This document shows positions 19,872-28,217 of a DNA stretch of 64,000 nt, piece after piece. Origin of the DNA: Kibdelosporangium aridum (GTDB lineage: Bacteria > Actinomycetota > Actinomycetes > Mycobacteriales > Pseudonocardiaceae). Below the pieces are notes generated by a model. It was given only the letters and a program-made list of their open reading frames with translations. It had not been told where the DNA came from and made no database searches. The translations under genes and the position numbers were made by a program. Each line of letters begins with the position of its first letter. Within the stretch, counting starts at the first letter, position 1. The stretch is taken from the NCBI RefSeq assembly GCF_900176515.1, contig NZ_FWXV01000013.1, positions 248,001 to 312,000 on the forward strand, in the 5' to 3' direction.

Positions 19872-20474
19872 GTGACGCAGCACCAGATGCCCCACATGCG
19901 GTCGTCGACCGCTGGGCTGACCTTGAACGACTCGGTGTACGAGCGGCTGCTCCGCGAGCGGATCGTCTTCCTCGGATCCGAGGTCGATGACGAGATCGCC
20001 AACCGGATCACGGCGCAGCTGCTGCTGCTTGAGGCCGAGGACCCCAAGCGCGACATCGTCTTCTACATCAACTCCCCCGGCGGCTCGGTGACCGCGGGCA
20101 TGGCGATCTACGACACCATGCAGCTGATCGAGCCGGACGTGCAGACCTGGGCGATGGGCCTGGCCGCTTCGATGGGCCAGTTCTTGCTGTCCTCGGGCAC
20201 CCCGGGCAAGCGCTACGCGCTGCCGCACGCGCGGATCATGATGCACCAGCCGTCGGCCGGTGTCGGTGGTACCGCCTCCGACATCGCCATCCGCGCTGAG
20301 GTGTTCGGCAAGTGGAAGCGCGAGATGGCGCAGATCACGGCCGAGCAGACCGGACAGACGATCGAGAAGATCACTGCGGACGCCGACCGGGACCGCTGGT
20401 TCACGGCCGAGGAAGCCCGCGAGTATGGCTTCGTCGACCAGGTTGCCACCCGCGGTTCGTCCGCGCGCAACTGA
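19872..20474 (+). CDS. clpP1: ATP-dependent Clp protease proteolytic subunit 1
   Basis: A 200-residue ClpP peptidase. The catalytic Ser lies in GLAASMGQFLLS (near residue 97), the His in ARIMMHQPSAG (near 122), and the Asp follows in the head domain. FYINSPGGSVTAGMAIYDTM forms the oxyanion-loop region. Actinobacterial ClpP1 and ClpP2 assemble into a mixed tetradecamer that works with ClpX or ClpC1. The GTG at 19872 follows GGAGAAGG at a somewhat long distance; an upstream ATG at 19839 is a poorer alternative. clpP2 follows after 30 nt. Confidence 0.95.
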   Translation: MTQHQMPHMRSSTAGLTLNDSVYERLLRERIVFLGSEVDDEIANRITAQLLLLEAEDPKRDIVFYINSPGGSVTAGMAIYDTMQLIEPDVQTWAMGLAASMGQFLLSSGTPGKRYALPHARIMMHQPSAGVGGTASDIAIRAEVFGKWKREMAQITAEQTGQTIEKITADADRDRWFTAEEAREYGFVDQVATRGSSARN

Positions 20475-20504
20475 CCGGCGACTGAAAGATAACGAGGAGT
20501 AGCA

Positions 20505-21134
20505 GTGAGTGACTTCCAGCTCCCACAGTCCCGGTATGTGTTGCCTTCATTCGTGGAGCGCACCAGCTACGGGGTCAAGGAGTCCAACCCGTACAACAAG
20601 CTCTTCGAAGAGCGCATCATCTTCCTCGGCGTGCAGATCGACGACGCGTCGGCCAACGACGTGATGGCGCAGCTGCTGTACCTCGAGTCGGTCGACCCCG
20701 ACCGCGACATCGAGATGTACATCAACTCGCCAGGTGGTTCATTCACCTCGCTCATGGCGATCTACGACACGATGCAGTACGTCCGCCCGGACGTGCGCAC
20801 CACCTGCCTTGGCCAGGCCGCGTCGGCCGCGGCCGTGCTGCTCGCCGCCGGTACGCCCGGCAAGCGGATGGCGCTGCCCAACGCGCGGATCCTGATCCAC
20901 CAGCCGTCGCTCGAGGGTGTCTACGGCCAGGTCTCCGACCTGGAGATCCAGGCCAACGAGATCCAGCGGCTGCGTCGCCAGATGGAGATCACGCTGGCGC
21001 ACCACACCCGCAAGTCGGCCGACGACATCCGCGCCGACATCGAGCGCGACAAGATCCTCACCGCCGAGGACGCGAAGAACTACGGGATCATTGACGAAGT
21101 TCTTCCGTACCGCAAGCTTTCCGCGGTCAGTTAG
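20505..21134 (+). CDS. clpP2: ATP-dependent Clp protease proteolytic subunit 2
   Basis: A 209-residue ClpP paralogue. YINSPGGSFTSLMAIYDTMQ, the nucleophile segment GQAASAAAVLLAAG, and ARILIHQPSLEG carry the catalytic Ser and His. The N-terminus (SDFQLPQSRYVLPSFVERTS) is the longer form seen for ClpP2 of mycobacteria, where the propeptide is removed on assembly. The GTG at 20505 has GAGGAG upstream. It is the second gene of the clpP1P2 operon. clpX follows after a 287-bp gap that probably has its own promoter. Confidence 0.95.
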   Translation: MSDFQLPQSRYVLPSFVERTSYGVKESNPYNKLFEERIIFLGVQIDDASANDVMAQLLYLESVDPDRDIEMYINSPGGSFTSLMAIYDTMQYVRPDVRTTCLGQAASAAAVLLAAGTPGKRMALPNARILIHQPSLEGVYGQVSDLEIQANEIQRLRRQMEITLAHHTRKSADDIRADIERDKILTAEDAKNYGIIDEVLPYRKLSAVS

Positions 21135-21140
21135 TCGAGA

Positions 21141-21251
21141 AACCTGACCCGTCCATGCCAAATCCGCGCTTCATCCGACACGCGGGGCCGTAATGGCATA
21201 CGGTCGGTGACGAGGGTTGTCACCGGTATTCGGCAACGGACGGGTCAGGTT
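21141..21251. promoter_or_regulatory. Nested inverted repeats in the clpP2-clpX gap
   Basis: AACCTGACCCGTCC (21141-21154) recurs as its exact reverse complement GGACGGGTCAGGTT at 21238-21251. Inside it, ATGCCA (21155-21160) faces TGGCAT (21194-21199). The arms are 83 bp apart, so this is either a large RNA stem-loop after clpP2 or two oppositely oriented sites for one regulator in front of clpX. Confidence 0.55.
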
Positions 21252-21379
21252 CTCCCGCTTTGCGGTACTTGGCACGTACAGTCGAGGGGTGCGTGGGGAG
21301 AACCCGCCGCCGGAGGAGACACCCCGACTGGTGTTGAAGTCGAAACACCCGAACGGGCGAAACGCTCGAGACACAGCCA

Positions 21380-21399
21380 GGCGTACCGGCCGGTACGCC
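21380..21399. promoter_or_regulatory. 20-bp perfect palindrome in the clpX leader
   Basis: GGCGTACCGGCCGGTACGCC reads the same on both strands. It ends directly before GGAGGGG, the presumed ribosome-binding site, 22 nt before the clpX ATG. It could be a regulator operator or, in the mRNA, a hairpin abutting the ribosome-binding site. Confidence 0.6.
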
Positions 21400-21421
21400 G
21401 GAGGGGACAAGGTCAGCGGTC

Positions 21422-22711
21422 ATGGCACGTATCGGTGACGGCGGAGACCTGCTCAAGTGCTCCTTCTGCGGAAAGAGCCAAAAGCAGGTGAAGAAGCTCA
21501 TCGCCGGTCCCGGCGTGTACATCTGCGACGAGTGCATCGACCTGTGCAACGAGATCATCGAGGAAGAGCTGGCCGAGGCTGGTGACGTCAAGCTCGACGA
21601 GCTGCCCAAGCCCGCCGAGATCCACGACTTCCTCGACCAGTACGTGATCGGGCAGGACGACGCGAAACGCAGCCTCGCCGTAGCGGTGTACAACCACTAC
21701 AAGCGCATCCAGTCGGGCGATCGGGTCCGCGAAGGACGGGAATCCCGTGAGGAGACCGTCGAACTCGCGAAGTCGAACATCCTGATGCTCGGCCCGACCG
21801 GCTGCGGCAAGACATACCTGGCGCAGACCCTGGCCAAGTTGCTCAACGTCCCGTTCGCGATCGCGGACGCCACGGCGTTGACCGAGGCGGGTTACGTCGG
21901 TGAGGACGTCGAGAACATCCTGCTGAAGCTGATCCAGGCGGCGGACTACGACGTCAAGCGCGCCGAGACCGGCATCATCTACATCGACGAGGTCGACAAG
22001 ATCGCCCGCAAGTCCGAGAACCCCTCGATCACCAGGGACGTCTCCGGTGAGGGCGTGCAGCAGGCGTTGCTGAAGATCCTCGAGGGCACGACCGCGAGCG
22101 TGCCGCCGCAAGGTGGCCGCAAGCACCCGCACCAGGAGTTCATCCAGATCGACACGACGAACGTGCTGTTCATCGTGGCAGGCGCGTTCGCCGGGCTGGA
22201 GAAGATCATCCAGGACCGGGTCGGCAAGCGCGGGCTGGGCTTCGGCGCGGAGATCCGGACCGCGGCGGAGATCGACAAGAGCGACGTGTTCTCCGACACG
22301 ATGCCGGAGGACCTGATCAAGTTCGGTCTGATCCCCGAGTTCATCGGCCGTCTGCCGATCGTCGCCAGCGTGACGAACCTGGACAAGCGCTCACTGGTCA
22401 CCATCCTCACCACGCCGCGCAACGCGCTGGTGAAGCAGTACCAGAAGCTCTTCGAAATGGACGGCGTTGAGCTGGAGTTCACCGAAACCGCCCTCGAGGC
22501 CGTCGCCGACCAGGCGATCCTGCGTGGGACCGGTGCCCGTGGGCTGCGCGCGATCATGGAAGAGGTCCTGCAGCCGGTGATGTACGACATCCCGAGCCGT
22601 ACGGACGTCGCCAAGGTCGTGATCACCGAGCAGACGGTCCGGGAGAACGTGAACCCGACGATCGTCGCCCGCCAGCCGACCCGCCGGGAACGGCGCGAGA
22701 AGTCGGCCTGA
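21422..22711 (+). CDS. clpX: ClpX, ATPase subunit of ClpXP
   Basis: A 429-residue AAA+ unfoldase that recognises substrates and feeds them to ClpP1P2. The N-terminal zinc-binding domain has CSFCGKS and CDECIDLC (four Cys), Walker A is GPTGCGKT near residue 122, Walker B is IIYIDEVDKI near 185, sensor and RKSENPSITRD regions follow, and a loop near 268 (KRGLGFGAE) lies where the IGF/LGF ClpP-docking tripeptide is found. The ATG at 21422 has GGAGGGG upstream, at longer than usual spacing and next to a palindrome. It is probably transcribed separately from clpP1P2. Confidence 0.97.
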   Translation: MARIGDGGDLLKCSFCGKSQKQVKKLIAGPGVYICDECIDLCNEIIEEELAEAGDVKLDELPKPAEIHDFLDQYVIGQDDAKRSLAVAVYNHYKRIQSGDRVREGRESREETVELAKSNILMLGPTGCGKTYLAQTLAKLLNVPFAIADATALTEAGYVGEDVENILLKLIQAADYDVKRAETGIIYIDEVDKIARKSENPSITRDVSGEGVQQALLKILEGTTASVPPQGGRKHPHQEFIQIDTTNVLFIVAGAFAGLEKIIQDRVGKRGLGFGAEIRTAAEIDKSDVFSDTMPEDLIKFGLIPEFIGRLPIVASVTNLDKRSLVTILTTPRNALVKQYQKLFEMDGVELEFTETALEAVADQAILRGTGARGLRAIMEEVLQPVMYDIPSRTDVAKVVITEQTVRENVNPTIVARQPTRRERREKSA

Positions 22712-22741
22712 GCGGCCAACCTCCGTCACATCAGCGGTTGG

Positions 22742-22770
22742 ACGCCTCCGCCCGTCAGGGTGGGGGCGTT
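22742..22770. terminator. Terminator between clpX and the esterase gene
   Basis: ACGCCTCCGCCC (22742-22753) pairs with GGGTGGGGGCGT (22758-22769) over 12 bp with two G-T wobbles and a 4-nt loop. It separates two convergent genes. There is only a weak T tract. Confidence 0.6.
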
Positions 22771-23696
22771 CAGTCGTTGACGGGGACGTGTTTGCCCAGG
22801 AACGCCAGGACGTCGGGGACAATCCGCTTGTAGAACGGGTCGCCATGCCCACCAGGCCCGGTGTAGGCGACTTCGGGCTTGGCCAGCTTGATGAACTTGC
22901 GGGCGCCTTCGATGAAGTGGTCCTCGGTGCCGCACCAGATCCCGACCGGTGTTGACCCGAGCTTGTCCACGTTGCGCAGTGGATCGAGGGATGCCCACTC
23001 CGCGGTGTCCTTGAAAGCCTTGCGAGTGCTCATCTCACGCCAGGACGTGAGCAGCCCGGGGGAGATGGCCGCGATCGCCTGAGCCGGGTGACCGGCCTCG
23101 TTGCGGCGCCGCCCGTACAGCAGCGCACCGAAGCCACCCATGGAAATGCCCGCGCACGCGAACGGCACGCCCTGGGCATCGCCGAGGCCGCGTTCACGCA
23201 TCCAGCGAGGTACTTCGTCGAGCAGCATCGCCATGGAGTTGTCGCCGCGCTGGTTCTCATGCCAGTAGTTGTCACCGCCATCCAAGGCGACGAAGGCGAA
23301 TGGCGGAATTGTGCCATCGGCGGACATCTCGATCAGGTGCCGCGCCAGGCCAGTCGGGGCCGCCCGGCGGGCATTGCCGTGCAGACCGTGCAGCATCAGA
23401 CAGACGGGCAGCTCCTGAGGCCGGACCCGGTTGGGCAGGATCGTCACCATGTCGACGTCACGCTTGCGGCACTGCGAGTAGACCCGCTCGTACTTGATGA
23501 CCACCTCGTTGGGCCCCACGGCGGGCGCCGAGGTGTCCAGCACGTCGCCGATCAGGTTGGTCACCGGAAGGGCGCCGGTCGCCAGTACCAGGCCGGTCGT
23601 GGCCAGCCCGGCCGTACCCGCCATGAGCACCGAGCGGCGGGTCATCCGCCGCTTCTCGGGCTCCGCGGTCGCGGATCCCTCTGGCTCTGTTGCCAC
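22770..23696 (-). CDS. Tat-exported alpha/beta-hydrolase esterase (esterase D/mycolyltransferase-like)
   Basis: About 308 residues. The N-terminus has a twin-arginine signal, MTRRSVLMAG followed by a hydrophobic run, so the protein should be folded before export. The hydrolase domain shows LPVCLMLHGLHGNAR (oxyanion region), the nucleophile elbow AGISMGGFGALL with the catalytic Ser, and candidate Asp and His in GTEDHF and GGHGDPFY. This matches the putative esterase/antigen 85-like group. The GTG at 23696 follows AAGGGACG; an ATG 42 nt upstream is possible. Substrate may be a cell-envelope or extracellular ester. Confidence 0.8.
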   Translation of the reverse strand: MATEPEGSATAEPEKRRMTRRSVLMAGTAGLATTGLVLATGALPVTNLIGDVLDTSAPAVGPNEVVIKYERVYSQCRKRDVDMVTILPNRVRPQELPVCLMLHGLHGNARRAAPTGLARHLIEMSADGTIPPFAFVALDGGDNYWHENQRGDNSMAMLLDEVPRWMRERGLGDAQGVPFACAGISMGGFGALLYGRRRNEAGHPAQAIAAISPGLLTSWREMSTRKAFKDTAEWASLDPLRNVDKLGSTPVGIWCGTEDHFIEGARKFIKLAKPEVAYTGPGGHGDPFYKRIVPDVLAFLGKHVPVND

Positions 23697-23827
23697 CGTC
23701 GTCCCTTTCCCCCTGCTTTCACCCTCATGCTCTACCACTCAGACGTAGCTGAGGGAGGCTGAGTTGCGTTCCGTAGCCACCATCGGGGGAAAGGGTCTAG
23801 ACGTTTCCGATCAGCGCAGGTAGAGGG

Positions 23828-24661
23828 TTACTCGGCGTGGTCATCCAGTCGCTCGATGCCGGTGTAGACGTTCATCGAGTCACCGCGTAGGAAGCCGATC
23901 AACGTCATCCCGCTCTCGTCGGCCAGTTCGACAGCCAACGATGACGGCGCCGACACGGCGGCGAGCATCGGCACGCCGGCCATGGCCGCCTTCTGCACGA
24001 GCTCGAACGAAGCCCGGCCGGAAACCATCAGCACCGTGCCGGCCAGCGGGATGTGGTCGTTCAACAGCGCCCAGCCCATGACCTTGTCGACCGCGTTGTG
24101 CCTGCCGACGTCCTCACGGCCCACGAGCATCGTGCCGTCGGCCCAGAACAGTCCGGCCGCGTGCAGTCCGCCGGTCGAGTCGAACACGCGCTGCGCTTCG
24201 CGCAGGGTGTCCGGGAGGCTGGTTAGGACGGTCGGGGAGACCGTGGTGGGGTCCCCGGCTGGGGAGTGCCGGGTTTTCAGGCGTACGGCGTCCAGAGCGG
24301 CCTTTCCGCACACCCCACACGACGACGTGGTGTAAAAGTTTCTCTCCACCCCGCTGTCGGGCGGTGGCACCCCTGGCGCGAGCGCGAGATCGAGGACGTT
24401 GTACGTATTGCGCCCACTGTCGTCGACACCGTCGCAGTAGCGCGCGGTCGAGACGTCCTCTTTGTCGCCGATGACGCCTTCGGTGAGCAGAAACCCGTGT
24501 GCGAGTTCGACATCATGACCCGGGGTGCGCATGGTGACCGCCAAGGACTTGCCGTCGACCCGGAGCTCCAAAGGCTCCTCGGCCGCTAGCACGTCCGACC
24601 GCCGTTGTCGACCGTTGGGCGACAGCTTGACTACCGATCGGCGCACGGTTACCCGCCCCAT
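23828..24661 (-). CDS. fdhD: FdhD, sulfurtransferase for formate dehydrogenase
   Basis: A 277-residue protein of the FdhD family, which passes sulfur from a Cys desulfurase to the molybdenum cofactor of formate dehydrogenase. The key segment SSCGVCGKAAL near residue 115 carries the CxxC sulfur-relay cysteines; EVGRHNAVDK appears as REDVGRHNAVDKVMG near 182 and SGRASFELVQKA near 213. All signatures look intact. No formate dehydrogenase gene is in this window. It is divergent from an OFA-type transporter, consistent with a shared link to formate metabolism. Confidence 0.95.
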   Translation of the reverse strand: MGRVTVRRSVVKLSPNGRQRRSDVLAAEEPLELRVDGKSLAVTMRTPGHDVELAHGFLLTEGVIGDKEDVSTARYCDGVDDSGRNTYNVLDLALAPGVPPPDSGVERNFYTTSSCGVCGKAALDAVRLKTRHSPAGDPTTVSPTVLTSLPDTLREAQRVFDSTGGLHAAGLFWADGTMLVGREDVGRHNAVDKVMGWALLNDHIPLAGTVLMVSGRASFELVQKAAMAGVPMLAAVSAPSSLAVELADESGMTLIGFLRGDSMNVYTGIERLDDHAE

Positions 24662-24734
24662 GGTGCTCCTTCTTGCTGCGGTCCGCCGAGACCATTAGTT
24701 TGCCTACTCAACAACCAGCGTGGGGAGGTCAACA

Positions 24735-26114
24735 ATGGCCCTCGGTTTCCTGGACCGCTCCCGTATCGTCGCGCCGGAGGGCTGGAGTCGCTGGCTGGTG
24801 CCACCCGCCGCCCTCTCTGTGCACCTGGCGATCGGACAGGCCTATGCCTGGAGCGTGTTCAAGCCTCCGCTAGAGAAGTATCTCTCATTGAGCGGAGCCC
24901 AAAGCGCTTTGCCGTTCCAGCTGGGCATCGTGATGCTCGGCCTGTCGGCGGCGCTGTTCGGGACGAAGGTGGAACGCAACGGGCCGCGATGGGCGATGTT
25001 CGTGTCGCTCTGCTGTTTCTGTGGTGGCTTCCTGGTCGCCGCCCTCGGTGTGCTGACCCAGCAGTACTGGCTCGTCGTACTGGGATACGGCGGGCTCGGT
25101 GGGATCGGCCTCGGCATTGGCTACATCTCGCCAGTGTCCACACTGATCAAGTGGTTCCCCGACCGCCCTGGCATGGCCACCGGTATCGCGATCATGGGCT
25201 TCGGCGGCGGCGCGCTGATCGCCTCGCCGTGGTCGGCGGAGATGCTGCAAGCCTTCGGTGTCACGTACGACAACGTCGGCCGTGTGGTCTCGGTCGCCGA
25301 CAGTGCCATCGCGACGACGTTCTTGGTGCACGGCTTGGCGTACGCGGTCTTCATGTCCGTCGGCGTCCTGCTTGTCCGAGTCCCCGCCGACGGCTGGGCC
25401 CCGGCAGGCTGGAGCCCAGCGAAGGACAAGGCGCACGCGCTGATCACAACGGCGAACGTGTCGGCCAAGAACGCCATCAAGACACCGCAGTTCTGGTGCC
25501 TGTGGGTGGTCTTGTGCTTCAACGTGACCGCGGGCATCGGCATCCTGGAGAAAGCGTCGCCGATGATCACCGACTTCTTCCGGGAGACGCCGGTGCCGGT
25601 GAGTGCCTCGGCCGCGGCCGGGTTCGTCGCCTTGCTGTCACTGGCGAACATGCTCGGCCGGATCGGTTGGTCGTCCACATCGGACCTGCTCGGCCGCAAG
25701 AACATGTACCGGCTCTACCTCGGTGCCGGCGCGCTGCTGTACCTGGTGATCGCGTTGTTCACCAACGAGTCGAAGATCCTGTTCATCATCTGCGCGATGC
25801 TGATCCTTTCCTTCTACGGTGCGGGTTTCGCCACAGTTCCGGCATACCTGAAAGACCTGTTCGGCACGTATCAGGTCGGCGCGATCCACGGCCGTCTGCT
25901 CACTGCGTGGGCGGTCGCGGGCGTGCTCGGCCCGCTGATCATCAATGCCATCGCCGATGCACAGAAAGCAGCAGGCAAGAGCGGACCCGCGCTCTACACA
26001 ACGTCCCTGTACATCGTGATCGGCTTGCTCGTGATCGGCTTCATCGCCAACGAACTGGTCCGGCCGGTGAACGCCAAGTTCCACGAGAAGACCGGGGAGA
26101 AGGTGGCCCAATGA
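24735..26114 (+). CDS. OFA-family MFS transporter (oxalate/formate antiporter-like)
   Basis: A 459-residue transporter with about 12 membrane spans. The N-terminal RWLVPPAALSVHLAIGQAYAW segment is typical of the oxalate:formate antiporter branch of the major facilitator superfamily. Family loops are visible: WFPDRPGMATG between helices 4 and 5, and GRIGWSSTSDLLGRKNMYRL in the central loop. It may move formate, oxalate or another small organic acid. The ATG at 24735 follows GGGGAGG. Its stop overlaps the start of the small subunit gene (ATGA). The divergent fdhD gene supports a formate connection. Confidence 0.85.
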   Translation: MALGFLDRSRIVAPEGWSRWLVPPAALSVHLAIGQAYAWSVFKPPLEKYLSLSGAQSALPFQLGIVMLGLSAALFGTKVERNGPRWAMFVSLCCFCGGFLVAALGVLTQQYWLVVLGYGGLGGIGLGIGYISPVSTLIKWFPDRPGMATGIAIMGFGGGALIASPWSAEMLQAFGVTYDNVGRVVSVADSAIATTFLVHGLAYAVFMSVGVLLVRVPADGWAPAGWSPAKDKAHALITTANVSAKNAIKTPQFWCLWVVLCFNVTAGIGILEKASPMITDFFRETPVPVSASAAAGFVALLSLANMLGRIGWSSTSDLLGRKNMYRLYLGAGALLYLVIALFTNESKILFIICAMLILSFYGAGFATVPAYLKDLFGTYQVGAIHGRLLTAWAVAGVLGPLIINAIADAQKAAGKSGPALYTTSLYIVIGLLVIGFIANELVRPVNAKFHEKTGEKVAQ

Positions 26115-26239
26115 CTGAGCAGACCGACAAGGTCAACCGGACGCCGTTGACGATCCTGGCGTGGCTCTGGGTGGGCATCCCCCTTCTCTACGGCCTCTAC
26201 GAGCTGATCATCAAGGTCGCCCAGCTCTTCACCGGCTGA
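26111..26239 (+). CDS. Small membrane subunit of the OFA-type transporter
   Basis: A 42-residue single-span protein. It has a short charged N-terminus (MTEQTDKVNRTPLTIL), then a hydrophobic helix AWLWVGIPLLYGLYELIIK, and ends AQLFTG. The start overlaps the transporter stop by 4 nt, so the two are coupled. Small proteins of this kind accompany OFA transporters in several bacterial groups and are annotated as an MFS transporter small subunit. Its exact role, perhaps stability or gating, is not known. Confidence 0.75.
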   Translation: MTEQTDKVNRTPLTILAWLWVGIPLLYGLYELIIKVAQLFTG

Positions 26240-26273
26240 GCCGAGGGCTCAGCACCCGCGACTCATTAGCGGC

Positions 26274-26313
26274 AAGAACGCGCCACGCCGAGGTTTCGGT
26301 GTGGCGCGTTCTC
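26274..26313 (+). terminator. Terminator after the OFA transporter operon
   Basis: AGAACGCGCCAC (26275-26286) pairs with GTGGCGCGTTCT (26301-26312), and the stem extends inward through GCCGA/TCGGT. The tail is CGCTTCT, poor in T. Confidence 0.75.
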
Positions 26314-26571
26314 GCTTCTGAAGCGGCGGCTCGGCCGACTGTGATTGCAGTGCTTCAGTCGCAATCAGACCGTGATCACGGAATGCTCTAGCCGGACCGT
26401 GATCGCGGACGCTCCAGTCGCAGTCAATTCACTCGGATCGGTGCGTGCGTCATCGAGCGACGGCCACCGCCGCCTGGCTCCGGCTTGCTGCTGCGGCTAC
26501 CAGCCGCGCCCCCGCCCCGCTCACATTGTCTGAATGTTGACATTAGGACGTTTACGGGTCAAGGTGGAGGT
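26314..26571. other. Intergenic region with two related palindromic sites
   Basis: No gene is seen. CCGTGATCACGG at 26370-26381 is a perfect 12-bp palindrome and CCGTGATCGCGG at 26397-26408 is a one-mismatch second copy, 27 bp on. They may be paired operator sites upstream of the VOC/SDR operon. A TTGACA at 26537-26542 is a possible -35 element, though I see no convincing -10. Confidence 0.4.
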
Positions 26572-26991
26572 ATGACTCGACCCGGATTCCATCTCGCCAT
26601 TCCCGTCGATGACCTGGCCAAAGCCCGCGAGTTCTACGGCGGCGTGCTCAAGCTCGAAGAGGGCCGCTCGGCCGATGCGTGGGTGGACTGGAACTTCTAC
26701 GGCCACCAAGTCGTCACCCACGTCGTCCCCGGTCCTCGCGGGGACACCGGCCGCAACCCGGTCGACGGCCACGACGTGCCGGTGCCGCACTTCGGCCTGA
26801 TCCTGCCGATCCCGGAGTTCCACGTGCTCGCCGACCGGCTTCGGGCGGCCGGGACCGGGTTCGTGATCGAGCCGTACCTGCGGTTCGAAGGCGAGCCAGG
26901 GGAACAGTGGACCATGTTCTTCCGTGACCCGGCAGGCAACGCCCTGGAGTTCAAGGCGTTCAAGGACGAGTCGCAGGTGTTCGCCAAGTGA
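26572..26991 (+). CDS. VOC-family protein (glyoxalase/dioxygenase superfamily)
   Basis: A 139-residue protein with two beta-alpha-beta-beta-beta modules of the vicinal oxygen chelate fold: FHLAIPVDDLAKAREFYGGVLKL at the start, HFGLILPIPEFHVLADRL in the middle, and FFRDPAGNALEFKAF at the end, where the Glu is the usual metal ligand. His in FHLAIP and HFGL provide others. The reaction is unknown. The ATG at 26572 follows GGTGGAGG. It is coupled to the next gene by a GTGA overlap. Confidence 0.85.
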   Translation: MTRPGFHLAIPVDDLAKAREFYGGVLKLEEGRSADAWVDWNFYGHQVVTHVVPGPRGDTGRNPVDGHDVPVPHFGLILPIPEFHVLADRLRAAGTGFVIEPYLRFEGEPGEQWTMFFRDPAGNALEFKAFKDESQVFAK

Positions 26992-27668
26992 CCAGGGGTG
27001 TACTGGTCACCGGTGGCTCCCGCGGGATCGGTGCGGCGATCGCCGACGCCTTCCGGGACAAGGGCGACAAGGTAGTCGCCCTGTCCTCTTCGGACGCCGA
27101 TCTTGCCGACCCCGACGCGATCGAACGTGCGGTCACCTCCGCGGTGGAAACCCTTGGCGGCATTGACGTCCTGGTGAACAACGCGGGCCTGGTCGAGCTT
27201 GGCTCGCTGCACGGGCTGTCCTATGCGGACTGGCAGTCCCTGTGGCAGCGGACGTTCGCGGTCAACGTGTTCGGCGCCGCCAACATGTCCTACCTGGTCG
27301 CCCGGCACATGATCGACCGAGGCATCCGAGGCCGGATCGTCAACGTCGGTTCCCGTGGCGCGTTCCGTGGTGAGCCGGACATGCCCGCCTACGGCGCGAG
27401 CAAGGCAGCGCTGCACTCGCTCGGCCAGTCGCTCGCGGTCTCCCTTGCCCCGCATGGGATCGCAGTCACCTCGGTGGCTCCGGGTTTCGTCGGCACTGAC
27501 CGTGTCGCCGAGATGGTGACCGAGGACGTCCGGCGCCAGAGCCCGTTCGGCCGGGTGGCTCGTCCGGAGGAGATCGCGGGCGCGGTGATCTACCTGGCCT
27601 CCGCGGAAGCGGAGTGGGCGTCAGGCACCGTCGTTGATCTGAATGGCGCCTCCTATCTGCGTACCTGA
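26988..27668 (+). CDS. Short-chain dehydrogenase/reductase
   Basis: A 226-residue classical SDR. The cofactor motif TGGSRGIG is near residue 8, NNAG near 75, and the catalytic set Ser (NVGSRG), YGASK (Y, K) near 133 is complete. The motif VAPGFVGTDR follows. Acidic or basic residues after strand 2 (ALSSSDADL) do not clearly fix NAD or NADP. Its GTG start overlaps the VOC stop, so both are probably one functional unit on an unidentified carbonyl compound. Confidence 0.9.
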   Translation: MTRGVLVTGGSRGIGAAIADAFRDKGDKVVALSSSDADLADPDAIERAVTSAVETLGGIDVLVNNAGLVELGSLHGLSYADWQSLWQRTFAVNVFGAANMSYLVARHMIDRGIRGRIVNVGSRGAFRGEPDMPAYGASKAALHSLGQSLAVSLAPHGIAVTSVAPGFVGTDRVAEMVTEDVRRQSPFGRVARPEEIAGAVIYLASAEAEWASGTVVDLNGASYLRT

Positions 27669-27689
27669 CGGACGCGCGTTTACTGTGAT

Positions 27690-28217
27690 GTGGTGTCGAC
27701 TCAGGTGATCGTGCTCAACGGCGGCTCCAGTTCGGGGAAAACTGGGATCTCCCGGTGTCTGCAGGCAGTCCTGCCCGATCCGTGGCTGGCCATCAGTGTG
27801 GACACCATGGTCGAGGCGATGCCCGCGGCGAAGGAGATCATCGACTTCGGTGCCGACGGCAGCGTGATTGTCGGTCCCGCTTTCATGCAACTGCAGGACG
27901 CGTGGACGGCGGGCGTCGCCGCGATGGTGCACGCGGGTGCTCGGATCATCATCGATGACGTGTTCCTCGGTGGCGCGGCCTCCCAGCAACGGTGGCAGAA
28001 GGCCTTGGACGGACTGGATGTCTTGTGGGTCGGGGTCAGGTGCGACAGCGAAGTGGCTGCGGGACGGGAGATCGCGCGGGGTGACCGGGCCCGGGGGATG
28101 GCCGCGTCTCAGGCTGAGCTGGCTCATCGGGACGTCCAATACGACCTGGAAGTGGACACCACCCGCACCGAGTCCATCGTCTGTGCCCGAACCATCGCTG
28201 CCTACCTCGACCGTTAG
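27690..28217 (+). CDS. Chloramphenicol phosphotransferase-like kinase
   Basis: A 175-residue P-loop kinase. Walker A reads NGGSSSGKTGISR near residue 11, ISVDTMVEAMP follows, and a VGVRCDSEVAAGREIARGDR segment near 115 matches the lid region of CPT-type phosphotransferases. In Streptomyces venezuelae such an enzyme phosphorylates chloramphenicol; many homologues have other or unknown substrates, so resistance should not be assumed. The start, GTG at 27690 or 27693, lies a few bases after TACTGT and is probably leaderless. Its end overlaps the convergent ABC permease by 4 nt. Confidence 0.8.
   Translation: MVSTQVIVLNGGSSSGKTGISRCLQAVLPDPWLAISVDTMVEAMPAAKEIIDFGADGSVIVGPAFMQLQDAWTAGVAAMVHAGARIIIDDVFLGGAASQQRWQKALDGLDVLWVGVRCDSEVAAGREIARGDRARGMAASQAELAHRDVQYDLEVDTTRTESIVCARTIAAYLDR

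Noticed and set aside
27690..28217. Chloramphenicol resistance determinant
   Set aside because: The fold fits CPT-type kinases, but many members have other substrates and no antibiotic cluster is adjacent, so resistance is not claimed.
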